In this document: piece by piece, positions 33,183-42,309 of the stretch
Numbering within the stretch: position 1 is the stretch's first letter
Layout: each line of letters starts with the position of its first letter
Source: Anaerococcus octavius
Lineage (GTDB): Bacteria; Bacillota; Clostridia; Tissierellales; Peptoniphilaceae
Direction: 5' to 3'
Length of the DNA: 64,000 nt
Assembly: GCF_900445265.1 (NCBI RefSeq)
Contig: NZ_UFTA01000002.1
Coordinates: forward strand, 1,798,001-1,862,000
Made by a program: the position numbers and the translations under genes
Notes under the pieces: generated by a model
The model's database searches: none
Told to the model about the DNA's origin: nothing
The model's input: the letters and a program-made list of their open reading frames with translations, nothing else

Positions 33183-34421
33183 TTAGTATTCATTAGTGTA
33201 TGAAGTTAATAGATCGATATAGTAATCTATAAACTGTAAGTAAATTTCTTTGTTTACTCGTTCGTCTACTTGGTGAGGACCTTCACCTGGACCGAACATC
33301 AAAAATGGAAAACTTTCGTCTTTATCACGTAATAAGTTTGAAGCATCTGTAACTGCAACTGTGGGTGAAGTAATAAAAGTTTTTTCATATTTAAAATGTT
33401 CTTTAGCTTTTTTTACACCTAGATTAACTAAGTTATTTTGACCTGTAGTTACAACTGGATCTAAGTCCAAGTAAATTTCTTGGCTTAAATCTGCACCATT
33501 CTTATTGGCATCTTTTAAATATTTTTCAAACAATTTTTTAACTTTTTCATTGTTATATTCTGGTATAGTGCGTACATTAAATTCTGCAATAGCATATTCA
33601 GGAACTGAATTAACTTGATTGCCACCGCTAATAACACTATTTGTAATAACTAGACTTTCGATAGCATCTTTAAAATCTTCTTTATTAATATTATCGGGCA
33701 ATTGATCTTCTAATCCTTCGATCATGTTACTGTAGTCTAATGAATTACTTTTTGTAGTTTCTTTTAATTGTTCATATTCTTTATTAATATTATCAATAAA
33801 AGTAATTAAAGGAGTAATAGCGTTTTTTCCTAAAAATGGTATGGAACTGTGTGCTGATTTACCTCTAGAAGTGATTCTAAAATCCATAGAGCCTTTGTGA
33901 GCATAAACTAAACTTGGATAAGATGGCTCTGCAATAAGTAAGGCATCCAGATCTTTCGTATATGCCTTATCATAAAGTTGTTTTGACCCAGCTTGTTCTA
34001 TTTCTTCTCCAACAGTAGCCATAAATTTAATTGTTCCCTTTTTTAGACTATTACTTTTTTTAATCTCTATTAAAGCAATAGCTAAAGCAGCTAGTCCAGA
34101 TTTCATATCTGCTGCACCTCGTCCATATAGGTAGCCATTATCTTCAGTTAATGTAAAAGGATCATGTGTCCAGTCATTGTGATTGCCTTCATCAACAACA
34201 TCCATATGTCCTGATACACCGATTACAGGTTTTCCAGAACCTATACTTGCAATTAAATTGGCGCGAGTTTTTGAAAGCTCATCTAAGTGTGAATCAATAT
34301 CGTATTTGTCAAAAAGTTCTTGGAAATATTTAGCGACTTCTATTTCATTGTCATTTACAGTTTTAATTGCTACAATATCAGATAAAATTTTGATTTTTTC
34401 TTCATTTGTTAATTCACTCAT
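33183..34421 (-). CDS. M20 family peptidase, ArgE/DapE type
   Basis: The 412-residue product is a di-zinc M20 hydrolase of the ArgE/DapE/acetylornithine deacetylase-succinyl-diaminopimelate desuccinylase group. Motifs are GVSGHMDVVDEG near residue 70, YGRGAADMKSGLAAL near 100 (bridging Asp), ATVGEEIEQAGS near 137 (catalytic Glu), LIAEPS near 160 and GPGEGPHQVDERV near 385 (final His). The ATG at 34421 has AAAGGTGG at the right distance; an in-frame GTG just upstream overlaps that site. Whether it acts on dipeptides, N-acetyl amino acids or succinyl-DAP is not decided by sequence, and no lysine or arginine genes are near. Confidence 0.88.
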   Translation of the reverse strand: MSELTNEEKIKILSDIVAIKTVNDNEIEVAKYFQELFDKYDIDSHLDELSKTRANLIASIGSGKPVIGVSGHMDVVDEGNHNDWTHDPFTLTEDNGYLYGRGAADMKSGLAALAIALIEIKKSNSLKKGTIKFMATVGEEIEQAGSKQLYDKAYTKDLDALLIAEPSYPSLVYAHKGSMDFRITSRGKSAHSSIPFLGKNAITPLITFIDNINKEYEQLKETTKSNSLDYSNMIEGLEDQLPDNINKEDFKDAIESLVITNSVISGGNQVNSVPEYAIAEFNVRTIPEYNNEKVKKLFEKYLKDANKNGADLSQEIYLDLDPVVTTGQNNLVNLGVKKAKEHFKYEKTFITSPTVAVTDASNLLRDKDESFPFLMFGPGEGPHQVDERVNKEIYLQFIDYYIDLLTSYTNEY

Positions 34422-34457
34422 AATTACCACCTTTCATAGGTAAGTTTACCCTCTTTA

Positions 34458-34913
34458 TTAGATTTTAGACTCTAAATCTAGCAAATATTTTTTTAAATTA
34501 ATCCCATAAGCATAACCATGCATCTTTCCATCGCTGCCAATTACTCTATGGCAAGGGATTATTATCATCAAGGGATTTTTGCCTATGGCACTTGCGACAG
34601 CTCTAACTGCGTTTTCATTTCCTATATTTTTTGCTATTTCTTTATAAGATTTAGTTTCACCATAGGGAATATTTTGTAATTCATGCCAAACTTCTTTTTG
34701 AAATCTTGTGCCTTCTAATCTTACAAGATCATAAATGCTAAACTCTTTTCTATATTTTGATAAGTATTGATTTATTTCTTTTATAACTTTATCTGTTTGA
34801 CTTGTTTTTTCATTAATAGAATTTACTTCTTCTACTAATTCGATTTTGTATATTTTCTCTTGGTAAGTTAACTTTATTATTCCGATTTTTGTTTTATAGT
34901 ATGCTGTTTTCAT
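34458..34913 (-). CDS. ogt: methylated-DNA-protein cysteine methyltransferase
   Basis: This 151-residue protein directly reverses O6-alkylguanine damage. The acceptor motif IPCHRVIGSDG lies near residue 120 with the alkyl-acceptor cysteine. The helix-turn-helix region (YGETKSYKEIAKNIG, NAVRAVASAIG) with its Arg finger precedes it, and GYAYGINLKKYLLDLE follows. It has the usual length of the single-domain Ogt form. It is divergent from the glutamate-cysteine ligase gene. Confidence 0.95.
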   Translation of the reverse strand: MKTAYYKTKIGIIKLTYQEKIYKIELVEEVNSINEKTSQTDKVIKEINQYLSKYRKEFSIYDLVRLEGTRFQKEVWHELQNIPYGETKSYKEIAKNIGNENAVRAVASAIGKNPLMIIIPCHRVIGSDGKMHGYAYGINLKKYLLDLESKI

Positions 34914-35000
34914 ATTTATATTTTAATATATATTTATTAATTAAAAAACTTTGGATTTAATGTATAATGATTATGAATGAAAATATGAATCGAGGATGTT

Positions 35001-36287
35001 ATGAACTACGATAAAAAAATTGATGCAATAGTAAATTATATAAAATCTGGAGAAAAAAGTGTGGATAATTTCAAAGTAGGCTTTGAAGTTGAGCATTTTA
35101 TAATAAATTTTGAAAGTATGGAAACAGTTCATTATGATGATGAAAATGGAGTTCGCCAATCTCTAATGGAAATAGAAGAAATGGGATATGAAGCTTCATA
35201 TGAAGGGGAAAATATTATGGGGCTTTCAGCAGATGAATTTGCCATATCTATAGAGCCTGCTGCCCAATTTGAAGTAGCTTTTGCAGCTAAAAAAACTATG
35301 GATGAACTTTTTGATAATTATAAAGAAGTTATGGGTAAAATTGTACCAGTTTTTGATAAAAAAAATCAATTATTAGCAGAAGTTGGCTACCAACCAAAAT
35401 CAAAAATAGATGATTTGCCATTCATTCCTAAAAAACGTTACAAATATATGGCAAAATACTTTAAAGAATATGCAGGTACTCATCCTATTAATATGATGAA
35501 AGGCTCTGGGTCTTTGCAAGTTGCAATAGATTTTAAAGATGAAGGAGATTTTAAGAAAAAATTCTTTGTCTCCAATGCTATCTCTGCATTTTTATATAGC
35601 ATTTTTGACAATGCTTATATTTTTGAAGGTGAAGTTTATCCAAAACATAATCTCCGCCAAACTATTTGGGAAAACTGTGATAAAGGACGTACTGGAGTAT
35701 ATCCTTTTGCCTTTGATAAAGATTTATCTTACAAAAAATATGCAGAAAAAATCTTAGCGACTGATAGTATATTTATTCATAAAAACGGTGAAGATATTTA
35801 TACAGGTCCTACTCCATTTGAAGAAATTTTTGATGAGGATAGTAGTGATGATATGATTTATCATGCTCTTTCTATTGTATTTCCTGATGTTAGACTTAAA
35901 AAATATATAGAAGTAAGAATGCCTGATAATGTACCATATCCATACAATTTTGCTGCAGTTGCTCTTATTAAAAATATGTTCTATGATGAAGATATTTTAG
36001 ACTTTTTATATGAATTATTTGCTGATATGACCTATGAAAAATTACAAATTTTAAAAGAAAAAACTGTTATGCAAGGCATAGATACAATCTACAAAGATAA
36101 GAAAATATCTGAATGGATGTTAGAAATTATCGAAATGATTAAAGAGGATTACAAATATGTAAGACCTTTAGAAGAGCTTCTTAAAAAAGATCAAACTCCA
36201 AAAGATATTTACGAAAGCTTATATAAGCAAGATTCAAAGAATGCAATTTATCAGTATTCTGCAAATAAATTTATAAAGGAAAACTAG
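35001..36287 (+). CDS. glutamate-cysteine ligase family protein (plant-type GCS2)
   Basis: The 428-residue product resembles the GCS2 type of gamma-glutamylcysteine synthetases. An early glutamate cluster is in FKVGFEVEHFIIN (about 25-37). AFAISIEPAAQFEVAF-like sequence near residue 77 (DEFAISIEPAAQFEVAF) gives the ATP/metal-site Glu residues. A conserved MKGSGSLQVAID segment lies near 170, and IEVRMPDN near 310. The family joins glutamate and cysteine using ATP, the first step to glutathione or related thiols. No glutathione synthetase gene is adjacent. The radA GTG start overlaps its stop by one base, so the two are coupled. Confidence 0.85.
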   Translation: MNYDKKIDAIVNYIKSGEKSVDNFKVGFEVEHFIINFESMETVHYDDENGVRQSLMEIEEMGYEASYEGENIMGLSADEFAISIEPAAQFEVAFAAKKTMDELFDNYKEVMGKIVPVFDKKNQLLAEVGYQPKSKIDDLPFIPKKRYKYMAKYFKEYAGTHPINMMKGSGSLQVAIDFKDEGDFKKKFFVSNAISAFLYSIFDNAYIFEGEVYPKHNLRQTIWENCDKGRTGVYPFAFDKDLSYKKYAEKILATDSIFIHKNGEDIYTGPTPFEEIFDEDSSDDMIYHALSIVFPDVRLKKYIEVRMPDNVPYPYNFAAVALIKNMFYDEDILDFLYELFADMTYEKLQILKEKTVMQGIDTIYKDKKISEWMLEIIEMIKEDYKYVRPLEELLKKDQTPKDIYESLYKQDSKNAIYQYSANKFIKEN

Positions 36288-37651
36288 TGGCAAAAATAAA
36301 AAAAGCCTATGAATGCACAAATTGTGGTCATACTCAGCCACTTTGGGCTGGCAAATGCCCAGAGTGTGGCAAGTGGGGTTCTTTGGTTGAAGTAACAGTT
36401 AAAGAAAATAAAAGTAAAGCAAAAGTTATAGTAGATGAAAAGGTCGCAAAAAAACTAAACAGTATAAAAATAAACGAATCTGAGAGGATAAAGTCAAATT
36501 TTGAAGAATTTGATAGAGCTGTTGGTGGAGGACTAGTTAGAGATAGTGTAAGTATTTTAACTGCCCGTCCAGGTGCAGGCAAATCTACACTTTTGCTCCA
36601 ACTATCCAAAGCCTATGCTGATGAAGGACTGAAAATACTTTATGTGTCTGGAGAGGAATCAGAAAGTCAAATCAAGTCTCGTGCTGATCGTATTATGGAA
36701 TCCTTACCTGAAAATGTCTGGATACTTTCTACAAACTCTATGGATACAGCTGTTAATGAAATTAAAAATATTGATCCGGATGTGATATTTTTAGATTCTA
36801 TTCAAACTTTTTCCTTAGCTGAATTTGATAATAAGGCAGGAAGTCCAACTCAAACTATAGAAGTAGCAAATAAAGCTGTAGAGATTGCCAAAGAGGAGCG
36901 CAAAAAGCGTGCCATAATCATGATTGGCCATATGACAAAGGCAAATGAAATGGCAGGACTGCGCACTTTAGAGCATTTAGTAGATACAGTTTTACTTTTG
37001 GATGGAAAAAGTGATGAAGACCTTAGAGTTTTAACTTCTACAAAAAATAGATTTGGTCGTACTGGAGAAATAGGTTTATTTTCTATGAGCGAAGATGGCT
37101 TAATCGAAATTTCTAATCCAAGCGAATATTTTATTACAGCTCGTGAAAATGAAATTGAAGGATCAGCCATATCTGTAACCAAGGAAGGATCAAGACTACT
37201 TGAAGTAGAAATCGAATCTTTGGTAAGCAAATCATTTTTGCCATATCCGCAAAGAATAGGTGACTCTCTAAGAAAAGATGATTTAAATACACTAATTTCA
37301 ATTTTACAAGAGCGAGCAGGATTAAATCTTTTTGAATACAACGTTATTATAAAAACAACTGGTGGGCTAAGATTATCTGAACCATCAGTGAACCTTGCCA
37401 TAATGATGTCGATTGCATCTTCTTTTTTTAAAAAACCAATAGATGATAAGACGGTTTTTATTGCAGAAGTAGGCCTTACTGGAGAACTAAAAAAAGTTCC
37501 GCAAATAAAACAACGCATCAAGGAACTCGAAAGGCTTGGCTATAAAAAATGTTTTGTAGCTAGAAATTCTGTTGATGAAAGCGAATTTGCTGGTATAAAG
37601 GTCATACAAAGAGCAAATATTAGACAAGTAATTGACGATTGTTTTAGATAA
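36287..37651 (+). CDS. radA: DNA repair protein RadA
   Basis: The 454-residue product has the N-terminal zinc finger CTNCGH...CPECGKWG (about 9-31), the RecA-like ATPase with Walker A ARPGAGKSTLL (about 89-99) and Walker B DVIFLDSIQ. The RadA-specific motif is KNRFG near 255, and a C-terminal Lon-like domain begins near 290 (GLRLSEPSVNLAI). RadA promotes branch migration in recombination. The start is GTG within the upstream stop (TAGTG), with GGA nearby. It is co-transcribed with the ligase gene and the small membrane protein that follows. Confidence 0.95.
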   Translation: MAKIKKAYECTNCGHTQPLWAGKCPECGKWGSLVEVTVKENKSKAKVIVDEKVAKKLNSIKINESERIKSNFEEFDRAVGGGLVRDSVSILTARPGAGKSTLLLQLSKAYADEGLKILYVSGEESESQIKSRADRIMESLPENVWILSTNSMDTAVNEIKNIDPDVIFLDSIQTFSLAEFDNKAGSPTQTIEVANKAVEIAKEERKKRAIIMIGHMTKANEMAGLRTLEHLVDTVLLLDGKSDEDLRVLTSTKNRFGRTGEIGLFSMSEDGLIEISNPSEYFITARENEIEGSAISVTKEGSRLLEVEIESLVSKSFLPYPQRIGDSLRKDDLNTLISILQERAGLNLFEYNVIIKTTGGLRLSEPSVNLAIMMSIASSFFKKPIDDKTVFIAEVGLTGELKKVPQIKQRIKELERLGYKKCFVARNSVDESEFAGIKVIQRANIRQVIDDCFR

Positions 37652-37668
37652 AAAATTTAGGAGGGCAC

Positions 37669-38109
37669 ATGTGGAAGGATATTAAAAAAAGATTCACAGG
37701 AGATCATCTTTTTTTCTGGCTTGCCATTTTTTTAATAATTTACGTAAATCAGATCTATTTTGATAAGCATATAAATATTATTTTATTTATACTGCCAATT
37801 TTAATAATGGATTTAATTGAATATACTTTTAAAAGTCCTCCTAAATATCCTAAATATTTGCTAACCATCCTAATCACTGTCTTATACATGTTTTCCATGC
37901 CTAAATATAGCACTAGCTATGCTGAAAAGTTTATGGAAAATAATTATGGCAAAGATATATACTTACTAACTTATACGGTTGATCAGACAAAATCTTTTAA
38001 TCCTTTTAGTAAGGAAATATATTATACATTTTTAAATGCTGATGATAAAGAATATTTATTTAATGCTAGGACAGGACAGGTTAAGGAAACAAAAGTAGAT
38101 ATAGAATGA
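37669..38109 (+). CDS. small membrane protein, unknown
   Basis: The 146-residue product has three hydrophobic segments (LFFWLAIFLIIYVNQI; INIILFILPILIMDLI; YLLTILITVLYMFSM), then a soluble C-terminal part of about 60 residues with ENNYGKDIYLLTYTVDQTKS. The ribosome site TTAGGAGG is strong. It lies 17 bases after radA and is probably its operon partner. No family is recognised. Confidence 0.75.
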   Translation: MWKDIKKRFTGDHLFFWLAIFLIIYVNQIYFDKHINIILFILPILIMDLIEYTFKSPPKYPKYLLTILITVLYMFSMPKYSTSYAEKFMENNYGKDIYLLTYTVDQTKSFNPFSKEIYYTFLNADDKEYLFNARTGQVKETKVDIE

Positions 38110-38576
38110 TTTTAAAAAAAAATAGCTACGGTCTGAAGTGTTTGAATCTGAATTATTGTTATTTTTATGTTTTTATTACTATGGTTTGGGATGCCTGACT
38201 TTTATGTAGATCTCTCGGCTACGCTCGAGATGGCAATGTGGGTTGCTTTGTTTTTAGTTGGCTTTCTTATTTATCATGTAGCTTTTTTGCTTTGTAGGAC
38301 TTAGCTTAATCGGAATAATGTTTCACACTATTGTCATTTCGACCGGAGAAAGCAGTGGAGAAATTTTTTTAATAGATATGGAGTTGCTGAACTTTAGTTT
38401 TATTTTTTTTTATAGCTGCGGTTGAGGATGCCTGACTTTTGTGTAGATCTCTCCACTCCACTTCGCTACGTTCGATATCACAATAGGATATTCACTTTAT
38501 ACTAAGCTTTTAGTTTGTAGGATATAGAAAAGGAAATATCAATATTATTAATTCTGACTAAAAAACATCGTTAATC
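38110..38576. repeat. dispersed-repeat cluster 9 (last in the window)
   Basis: Units at 38208-38237 (A), 38330-38365 (B) and 38445-38484 (A, long form with CTCCACTTCGCTACGTTCGA). Each A is preceded by the inverse of the B tail in degenerate form (GGATGCCTGACTTTT). No further copy is seen to the right of this point. No gene is visible. Confidence 0.85.
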
Positions 38577-38604
38577 TTGAATTTATCAAAATATATGCTA
38601 TAAT
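38577..38604 (+). promoter_or_regulatory. promoter of the FMN-binding lipoprotein gene
   Basis: TTGAAT (38577-38582), 16 bases, TATAAT (38599-38604). The leader of about 75 nt ends in a TAAGGAG ribosome site. Confidence 0.6.
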
Positions 38605-38686
38605 TTATATTATAAATAACATATGCGATCTAAATTGCAAAAAAATACTGCCAGATCTTGGCGTACATATTATAAGGAGAAGTTTT

Positions 38687-39064
38687 ATGAAAAACTTAAA
38701 TAAATTTGCTCTAGTAGCAGTAATGGCATTTGCATTTTCAGCTTGTGGGAACGATGCCGACAAAACAGCAGATACAGAAACAGTTCCAGCAGACGAAGCT
38801 ACACCAAAAGTTGGTGAGGCAACAGTTGCAGGTTACAACGGAGATATCAAAGTAACAGTTCATTTTGGTAAAGATGGAGTAATCGAAAAAATCGATACAG
38901 AAAACACAGAAACAGAAGACGTTGGAGCACCAGCTATAGAAGAACTTAAAGAAGCTATAGTAGAAAAAAATGGTACAGAAGGTGTAGATAACGTATCTGG
39001 AGCAACAGTTTCATCAGAAGCATTTAAATCAGCTGTTGATGAAGCAATAGTAAATGCAAAATAA
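38687..39064 (+). CDS. FMN-binding domain lipoprotein
   Basis: The 125-residue product has a signal peptide with a lipobox ending FSAC (Cys near residue 20), a short acidic linker, and one FMN-binding domain. DNVSGATVSSEAF near residue 98 carries the SGAT-type site where ApbE attaches FMN to threonine in this family. It should sit on the outer face of the membrane and take part in flavin-based electron transfer. It is a single-domain, single-gene unit with its own promoter and terminator; no Rnf or ferredoxin partner is nearby. Confidence 0.85.
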   Translation: MKNLNKFALVAVMAFAFSACGNDADKTADTETVPADEATPKVGEATVAGYNGDIKVTVHFGKDGVIEKIDTENTETEDVGAPAIEELKEAIVEKNGTEGVDNVSGATVSSEAFKSAVDEAIVNAK

Positions 39065-39080
39065 TTAATACAGAATTTTG

Positions 39081-39107
39081 ACCATCCTTATTGGATGGTT
39101 TTTTTTG
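39081..39107 (+). terminator. rho-independent terminator
   Basis: ACCATCC (39081-39087) / GGATGGT (39093-39099), loop TTATT, then T run. Confidence 0.9.
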
Positions 39108-39161
39108 TTAAAAAAATTTAGCGATGTATAGTAACTATGAATAAACATTATAGGGGTTTTT

Positions 39162-40022
39162 ATGAAAAAGAAAGCATGTGGCTTATTGGCTATTCCTGTT
39201 TTAATAATTGCTTTAATTATAATTCAAAGAAATCGAAGTAAAGAAGTATATGAGTATAATTCAAAAGCTATTTATGTATACAATTTGACTGATGATAGAA
39301 AAGTAACTAGTAAAAACGAAGATGAAAAACTACCCATGGCCTCTCTTACAAAAATGATGACTGTTTTAGTTGGACTTGAAAAAGTAAATAATTTATCAGA
39401 TATAGCTCCTGTTGATACAGAAAGTTACCAAAAATTAGTAGGAGAAAATGCATCAATGGCTGGTTTTTTTGGTGGGGAGCTGACTACATACCGTGATTTA
39501 TTTTATGGAGCAATGCTTCCATCTGGAGGAGAGGCTGCAGATTCTATAGCTATAAACATTTCTGGATCACAATTAAGATTTGTAGAATTAATGAATGATA
39601 AGGCAGAAGAATTAGGTCTAAAAAATACTCATTTTCAAAATGTAGATGGCATGGATGATGTAGGGCATTATTCATCAGCCAAAGATTTGGCTATGCTTTT
39701 AAAATATGCCCTAGATGATGGTAACTTTAGAGCTATATTTACAAAAAAAGATTTTGTAAGTCATTCTACCGACAATCACCCACAAGGCTTATATATGACT
39801 AGCACAGTTTATGACAAGCTTAAAGATTATGAACAAAATGGTTTTGAAATAATTGGAGGAAAAAGCGGTACCACTGATAATGCAGGTTTGTGTTGGGCAA
39901 CACTTTCAGTAAAAAATGGTAAAGAATATATTATAATAACCCTAGGTGCCCCATACGATGATATAGATAATCCAGGTGATGGGCAAGTAAGAGATACATT
40001 AGAGATTTTAAAAAAACTTTAA
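39162..40022 (+). CDS. D-alanyl-D-alanine carboxypeptidase (penicillin-binding protein, S11 type)
   Basis: The 286-residue product has an N-terminal membrane anchor (GLLAIPVLIIALIIIQ) with little sign of cleavage. The catalytic S61-x-x-K64 is in MASLTKMM, the second motif is PSGGEAADS (SGG in place of SxN), and the third motif is GGKSGTTDNAG near residue 235. It trims pentapeptide stems of peptidoglycan outside the membrane. It is shorter than typical DacA because the C-terminal membrane-binding domain is missing. manA follows almost directly, and the pair ends at one terminator. Confidence 0.9.
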   Translation: MKKKACGLLAIPVLIIALIIIQRNRSKEVYEYNSKAIYVYNLTDDRKVTSKNEDEKLPMASLTKMMTVLVGLEKVNNLSDIAPVDTESYQKLVGENASMAGFFGGELTTYRDLFYGAMLPSGGEAADSIAINISGSQLRFVELMNDKAEELGLKNTHFQNVDGMDDVGHYSSAKDLAMLLKYALDDGNFRAIFTKKDFVSHSTDNHPQGLYMTSTVYDKLKDYEQNGFEIIGGKSGTTDNAGLCWATLSVKNGKEYIIITLGAPYDDIDNPGDGQVRDTLEILKKL

Positions 40023-40031
40023 GGAGTGAGT

Positions 40032-40970
40032 ATGCAAAAAGTATTGATTTTACAAGGAAAATTTGTAGACAAACTTTGGGGTGGTTCCAGATTAAAAGAT
40101 GAATTTAACTATGATATAGATTCTAATAGTGTTGGAGAATATTGGGCTATATCTGGCATGGATAAGTTAAGTTCTGTTGTAATAAATGGAGAGCTAGCTG
40201 GTCAATCTTTAAAAGATATTTATAAAAATAACAAAGAATTATTTGGAGGAAATAATCAAGGAACATTTCCACTTTTAGTAAAAATAATAGATGCGACAGA
40301 TGACTTATCTATCCAAGTTCACCCGGATGATGAAATGGGCAAAAAACTTGAAAACTCCAGAGGTAAAACTGAGTGCTGGTATATACTAAATGACAATCCT
40401 TCTTCAATTATTTATGGACTCAATGCTAATTCAAAAGAAGAAGCTGTAGAAAAAATCAAAAATAAAAAATGGAATGAAGTTTTAAAAGAAGTACCAGCAA
40501 AAAAAGGAGATTTTTTCTTTGTACCTGCAGGAACAGTCCATGCAATCAAAAAGGGCTGCCTAATTTTAGAAATCCAACAAGCGAGTGATGTGACATATAG
40601 ACTATACGATTACGATAGACCAGATAAAGAAGGTAACTTACGTAAGCTACACATAGAAAAATCTATGCAAGCTATAAAGCTAAATGATATAAAAAACGAA
40701 CAAGAATCTGAAAAAAATGGCAATCTGACAACAACAACTCTTACCAGCAATGATTTTTTTCAAGTAAGAAAATTAGAGATAAATAATCACACAGAGATAA
40801 ATAAAAATGCTGATTACTTGTTAGAATCAGTTGTAGACGGAGTTGGCGTTTTAAGAGTAGATGGAGAAGAATACAATATCAAAAAAGGAGACTTCTTTAT
40901 ACTAACTAATGAAGTTTCCACTTACGAGCTTGATGGAGAACTTACAATAATAGAATCAAATATAGCATAA
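40032..40970 (+). CDS. manA: mannose-6-phosphate isomerase, class I
   Basis: The 312-residue product interconverts mannose-6-phosphate and fructose-6-phosphate. Zinc and active-site motifs are SIQVHPDDE near residue 95 (two ligands), KTECWYIL near 115 (Glu) and AGTVHAI near 170 (His). LEIQQASDVTYRLYDYDR near 190 holds the conserved active-site Arg. The ATG at 40032 is preceded by AAGGAG; an upstream in-frame GTG overlaps that site. It is co-transcribed with the carboxypeptidase gene but stands next to the glycan locus, where mannose from alpha-mannosidases would supply its substrate after phosphorylation. Confidence 0.95.
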   Translation: MQKVLILQGKFVDKLWGGSRLKDEFNYDIDSNSVGEYWAISGMDKLSSVVINGELAGQSLKDIYKNNKELFGGNNQGTFPLLVKIIDATDDLSIQVHPDDEMGKKLENSRGKTECWYILNDNPSSIIYGLNANSKEEAVEKIKNKKWNEVLKEVPAKKGDFFFVPAGTVHAIKKGCLILEIQQASDVTYRLYDYDRPDKEGNLRKLHIEKSMQAIKLNDIKNEQESEKNGNLTTTTLTSNDFFQVRKLEINNHTEINKNADYLLESVVDGVGVLRVDGEEYNIKKGDFFILTNEVSTYELDGELTIIESNIA

Positions 40971-40971
40971 G

Positions 40972-40999
40972 AAAAGAGCCTTAAGGTTCTTTTTTTTAT
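40972..40999 (+). terminator. rho-independent terminator after manA
   Basis: AAGAGCC-TTAA-GGTTCTT (one G-T wobble) followed by seven to eight T. It separates manA from the transporter operon. Confidence 0.85.
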
Positions 41000-41117
41000 G
41001 AAAATCATTTCATAAAACTTTTAAACTTTAAAAATTTATGAAAATTTAATCTATATTTAATAAATCGTTGATAAAAATATGGTGATAATTTAGAATTATA
41101 TAAGAAAGAGTAAAAAA

Positions 41118-41147
41118 TTGACAAAAATATTAACTTACTCTTATAAA
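41118..41147 (+). promoter_or_regulatory. promoter of the glycan transport operon
   Basis: TTGACA (41118-41123), 18 bases, TATAAA (41142-41147). The start point would fall near 41154, downstream of an ATG at 41149, which therefore cannot be the start codon of the next gene. A palindrome TGAAAATCATTTCA (40999-41012) lies about 100 bases upstream. Confidence 0.65.
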
Positions 41148-41187
41148 AATGACAATAAGCAAGTTTCTTTATAATGAGGAGGGTAAG

Positions 41188-42309
41188 TTGGCAACATTAA
41201 GTTTAAGAAATATTGATAAAATATATCCAAACGGTGTACAAGCTGTATATGATTTCAATTTAGATATAGCTGATAAGGAATTTATAGTTTTTGTTGGTCC
41301 ATCTGGATGTGGCAAATCGACTACTTTAAGAATGATAGCAGGTCTTGAAGAGATAAGCAGTGGAGAGCTTTACATAAATGATAAGTTGATGAATGATGTA
41401 AATCCAAAAGATAGAAATATAGCTATGGTTTTTCAAAACTATGCCCTATATCCACATATGAGTGTATATGACAATATGGCCTTTGGATTACAAATTCAAA
41501 AAAAAGATAAAAAAGAGATTGAAGAAAAAGTAAAAAGAGCAGCAGAAATGCTAGAATTATTGCCTTATTTAGATAGAAAGCCAGCTGCTTTATCAGGAGG
41601 TCAAAGGCAAAGGGTAGCCTTAGGTAGGGCTATTGTTCGCCAAGCAGATATATTTTTAATGGATGAGCCATTGAGTAACTTAGATGCCAAACTTCGTAGC
41701 CAAATGAGAACAGAAATTTCTAGAATCCATGATAGCTTAAATACTACCACTATATACGTAACCCATGATCAAACTGAAGCTATGTCAATGGCTAGCAGAA
41801 TTGTAGTTATGAAAGATGGATATATTCAGCAAATAGGCAGCCCAGAAGAAATATATGATTATCCTGAAAACGTATTCGTAGCAAACTTTATAGGCTCACC
41901 TCCTATGAATTTTTTTAAAGGAGAAATAGATCAAGGAAAACTTATAGTTGGCAATGATAGTATTGATCTTTCTGAAAAAAATAAAAATGCACTAAAAACC
42001 TTTAAAGACCTAGATAAAGATTTAATTGTAGGTATACGACCAGAAGCGTTTTCTCTAAATGATTTAGATGGGAGAGAAAATTATATAAAAGCTCAGATTG
42101 TAAATATAGAAATGCTAGGAGATGAAACTATTATTTATGCAGAAGATAAAAAATCTTCAGTTACTATTGAAGAAGATGGCAGTAATAAGATTGCGGTAAA
42201 AGTTTCTGGTAAGTTTAAGGATAGAAATGTTGGTGATAGTATAAAATTATTTGTAAACTTTAATGATATCCACTTATTTGATAGCAAAACACAAAAGAGA
42301 ATAAATTAA
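41188..42309 (+). CDS. sugar ABC transporter ATP-binding protein (MsmK/UgpC type)
   Basis: The 373-residue ATPase energises sugar import. Walker A is GPSGCGKST near residue 36, the signature is LSGGQRQR near 134, Walker B is [15 protein letters not shown], and the H-loop is [11 protein letters not shown]-terminal TOBE/MalK-type regulatory domain starts near 235. I place the start at TTG 41188 after GAGGAGGG, which gives [16 protein letters not shown], the usual beginning of MsmK-type proteins; the longer frame starts before the predicted transcription start. Proteins of this type often serve several carbohydrate transporters. Confidence 0.93.
   Translation: MATLSLRNIDKIYPNGVQAVYDFNLDIADKEFIVFVGPSGCGKSTTLRMIAGLEEISSGELYINDKLMNDVNPKDRNIAMVFQNYALYPHMSVYDNMAFGLQIQKKDKKEIEEKVKRAAEMLELLPYLDRKPAALSGGQRQRVALGRAIVRQADIFLMDEPLSNLDAKLRSQMRTEISRIHDSLNTTTIYVTHDQTEAMSMASRIVVMKDGYIQQIGSPEEIYDYPENVFVANFIGSPPMNFFKGEIDQGKLIVGNDSIDLSEKNKNALKTFKDLDKDLIVGIRPEAFSLNDLDGRENYIKAQIVNIEMLGDETIIYAEDKKSSVTIEEDGSNKIAVKVSGKFKDRNVGDSIKLFVNFNDIHLFDSKTQKRIN

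Noticed and set aside
2955..38484. CRISPR array
   Set aside because: The repeats are spaced irregularly, alternate in orientation and sit in duplicated spacers; no cas genes are present.
41149..41187. Upstream ATG as start of the MsmK-type ATPase
   Set aside because: It lies at or before the predicted transcription start, has no ribosome site, and adds residues absent from the family; TTG 41188 has GAGGAGGG.
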